Positions 3,971-5,183 of a stretch of DNA of 5,183 nucleotides are shown here, in pieces. The stretch covers positions 1 to 5,183 of the forward strand of contig JANYAJ010000324.1 in NCBI GenBank assembly GCA_025361385.1. The letters are read 5' to 3'. The stretch's first letter is position 1; every line of letters starts with the position of its first letter. This stretch comes from Nitrospira sp. Lineage in GTDB: Bacteria; Nitrospirota; Nitrospiria; Nitrospirales; Nitrospiraceae. The notes beneath the pieces are model-generated. The model had not been told where the DNA came from. It ran no database searches and worked only from the letters and a program-made list of their open reading frames with translations. The translations under genes were made by a program, and so were the position numbers.

Positions 3971-5183
3971 ATGATTGATGGCACAGCTTTTGGCCTGGGG
4001 ATTCTCGTTGGCGGTCTCCTCGGTGCGTTGATCGTCGGGTTCTGGATTGCGTCCCGTATACGTGCGAGCCTGCAGGCACAGCTGTTGGCCATCGGTGAAC
4101 GGGCACAACGGGCTGAGGCCTTGGCGGACGAATTACGCCGACAGGCAGAACAAGATCGTCTTGATCTTGATCGTGTCAGACAGGATCTTTCCGAGGCCTC
4201 TCGCGCCTGTGCGGTGGCGGAGACCAGAGCGGCTGAGGCGGCGCTCCATCTCAATGAACAAAAAACTCTGCTGGGCCAGGCCCGGCAGGAGCTGGCCGAG
4301 ACGTTTCAAGCCCTCTCCGGCGAAGCCCTCAAACAGAACAACGAAGCTTTTCTCAATCTTGCGCGCAGCTCGTTCGAAACATTACAGGCCGAGGCCAAGG
4401 GCGATCTCGCTCAACGGCAACAGGCGATCGATAGTCTGGTCCAGCCTCTGCAAGATTCGTTGCACCGCTACGACGACCAGCTCAGGCAGCTAGAGCAATC
4501 CAGGCAAGCGGCCTACGGAGGTCTCGATCAGCATCTCAAGCTCCTGGCCGAGTCGCAGCAAAAGCTGCAATCGGAGACCGGTAACCTGGTGAAAGCGCTT
4601 CGTGCCCCGGCCGTCCGCGGCCAATGGGGCGAGATCACGCTCAAGCGAGTGGCCGAGTTGTCCGGCATGGTGGCGCATTGCGATTTCTTCGAGCAGGAAT
4701 CGATTACGGTCGACGGCAGCCGGCTCCGTCCTGACATGGTCGTTCAATTACCGGGCGGCCGGCAGATCATCGTGGATGCCAAGACGGTGTTGGCAGGCTA
4801 CCTGGACGCGCATGAAGCCCCGACCGAGGAGCTGCGCCTGGAGGGTATGCGCCGCCATGCCGCCCAAGTGCGGTCGCGTATGGACGAGTTGAGTGTGAAA
4901 GCCTACTGGAATCAATTCGCGCAGGCTCCTGAGTTTGTCGTGTTGTTCCTGCCAGGCGAACAATTTCTCGGCGCCGCGCTCGAACATGACCCACGGTTGA
5001 TTGAAGACGGGTTTCTCCGAAGCGTCGTACTGGCGACTCCCACGACGCTCATGGCGCTCTTGCGGGCGGTCGCCTACGGCTGGCGGCAGGAACGCATGAC
5101 CGAACATGCCGAGGAGGCTGGGCGATTGGGGAAGGATCTCTACGAGCGGATGGCTGTGCTGACCGAGCATTTGAACGACGTCG
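3971..5183 (+). CDS. rmuC: RmuC family DNA recombination protein, N-terminal 404 residues (runs off window)
   Basis: Residues 5-27 form a membrane helix ([20 protein letters not shown]). Residues 30-205 are a long coiled coil rich in Gln, Glu, Arg and Ala. From about 205 comes the RmuC domain: [17 protein letters not shown] (211-227), RPDMVV (253-258), IIVDAKT (266-272), VVLFLPGE (323-330) and ATPTTL (355-360). Asp255, Asp269 and Lys271 match the PD-(D/E)xK nuclease pattern. E. coli RmuC limits recombination between short inverted repeats; its enzymatic activity is not well defined (family knowledge). E. coli RmuC is 475 residues, so roughly the last fifth is beyond the window. The ATG at 3971 is the only usable start after the in-frame stop at 3953-3955; the ribosome-binding site is weak (GGATGG, seven bases upstream). 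It is transcribed away from the PRC-barrel gene. Confidence 0.95.
   Translation, partial: MIDGTAFGLGILVGGLLGALIVGFWIASRIRASLQAQLLAIGERAQRAEALADELRRQAEQDRLDLDRVRQDLSEASRACAVAETRAAEAALHLNEQKTLLGQARQELAETFQALSGEALKQNNEAFLNLARSSFETLQAEAKGDLAQRQQAIDSLVQPLQDSLHRYDDQLRQLEQSRQAAYGGLDQHLKLLAESQQKLQSETGNLVKALRAPAVRGQWGEITLKRVAELSGMVAHCDFFEQESITVDGSRLRPDMVVQLPGGRQIIVDAKTVLAGYLDAHEAPTEELRLEGMRRHAAQVRSRMDELSVKAYWNQFAQAPEFVVLFLPGEQFLGAALEHDPRLIEDGFLRSVVLATPTTLMALLRAVAYGWRQERMTEHAEEAGRLGKDLYERMAVLTEHLNDV

Noticed and set aside
4047..5170. Several long open frames on both strands overlapping rmuC
   Set aside because: They are shadows of the GC-rich rmuC frame, which has clear family motifs throughout.
1..5183. 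CRISPR array, tRNA or rRNA genes, insertion sequence or phage genes
   Set aside because: Looked for on both strands; no regularly spaced repeats, cloverleaf, transposase-like sequence or phage signature was seen.

Overview
The window holds one short, mostly leftward (minus-strand) run of genes with a rightward rmuC gene entering at the right edge. The sequence is moderately GC-rich. The gene set (Ku and LigD, BON, YtxH, PRC-barrel and a DUF883-like protein) is typical of environmental Gram-negative bacteria. The style recalls Nitrospira-type (Nitrospirota) genomes, but this is an impression and not a proven placement. A lipoprotein with a lipobox and two inner-membrane-anchor-like small proteins fit a Gram-negative cell.

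Left part (1-870): a non-homologous end-joining (NHEJ) locus on the minus strand. The first 22 codons of a ligD-type gene lie at the window edge. Just upstream is the C-terminal third of a bacterial Ku protein. The Ku beta-barrel core is missing. In its place, 525-870 carries decayed coding sequence, including a recognisable but frameshifted CBS-domain piece (556-685). A 15-bp near-perfect direct repeat (531-545 and 809-823) flanks the foreign part. Ku therefore looks like a pseudogene at this locus.

Middle part (871-2505): four small minus-strand genes. In order of transcription they encode a zinc-ribbon protein of unknown function, a YtxH-domain protein, a BON-domain lipoprotein and a DUF883/YqjD-like membrane-anchored protein. 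Each has a clear Shine-Dalgarno sequence. They look like general envelope or osmotic stress genes. The ytxH gene has a probable one-base slip at an A6 run: the -1 frame gives a natural 111-residue protein, while the literal frame runs through the ribosome-binding site and start of the next gene.

Right part (2506-5183): an exported PRC-barrel protein (2797-3510, minus) is followed downstream by a good rho-independent terminator at 2731-2775. A 460-base gap with no convincing gene then separates it from rmuC (3971 to the edge, plus strand), a membrane-anchored, coiled-coil, nuclease-fold protein. Only its first 404 codons are in the window.

I found no CRISPR array, tRNA, rRNA, intact mobile element or clear novel defence system. 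The most interesting signals are the broken ku gene, the CBS remnant wedged beside it, and the ytxH frame slip.
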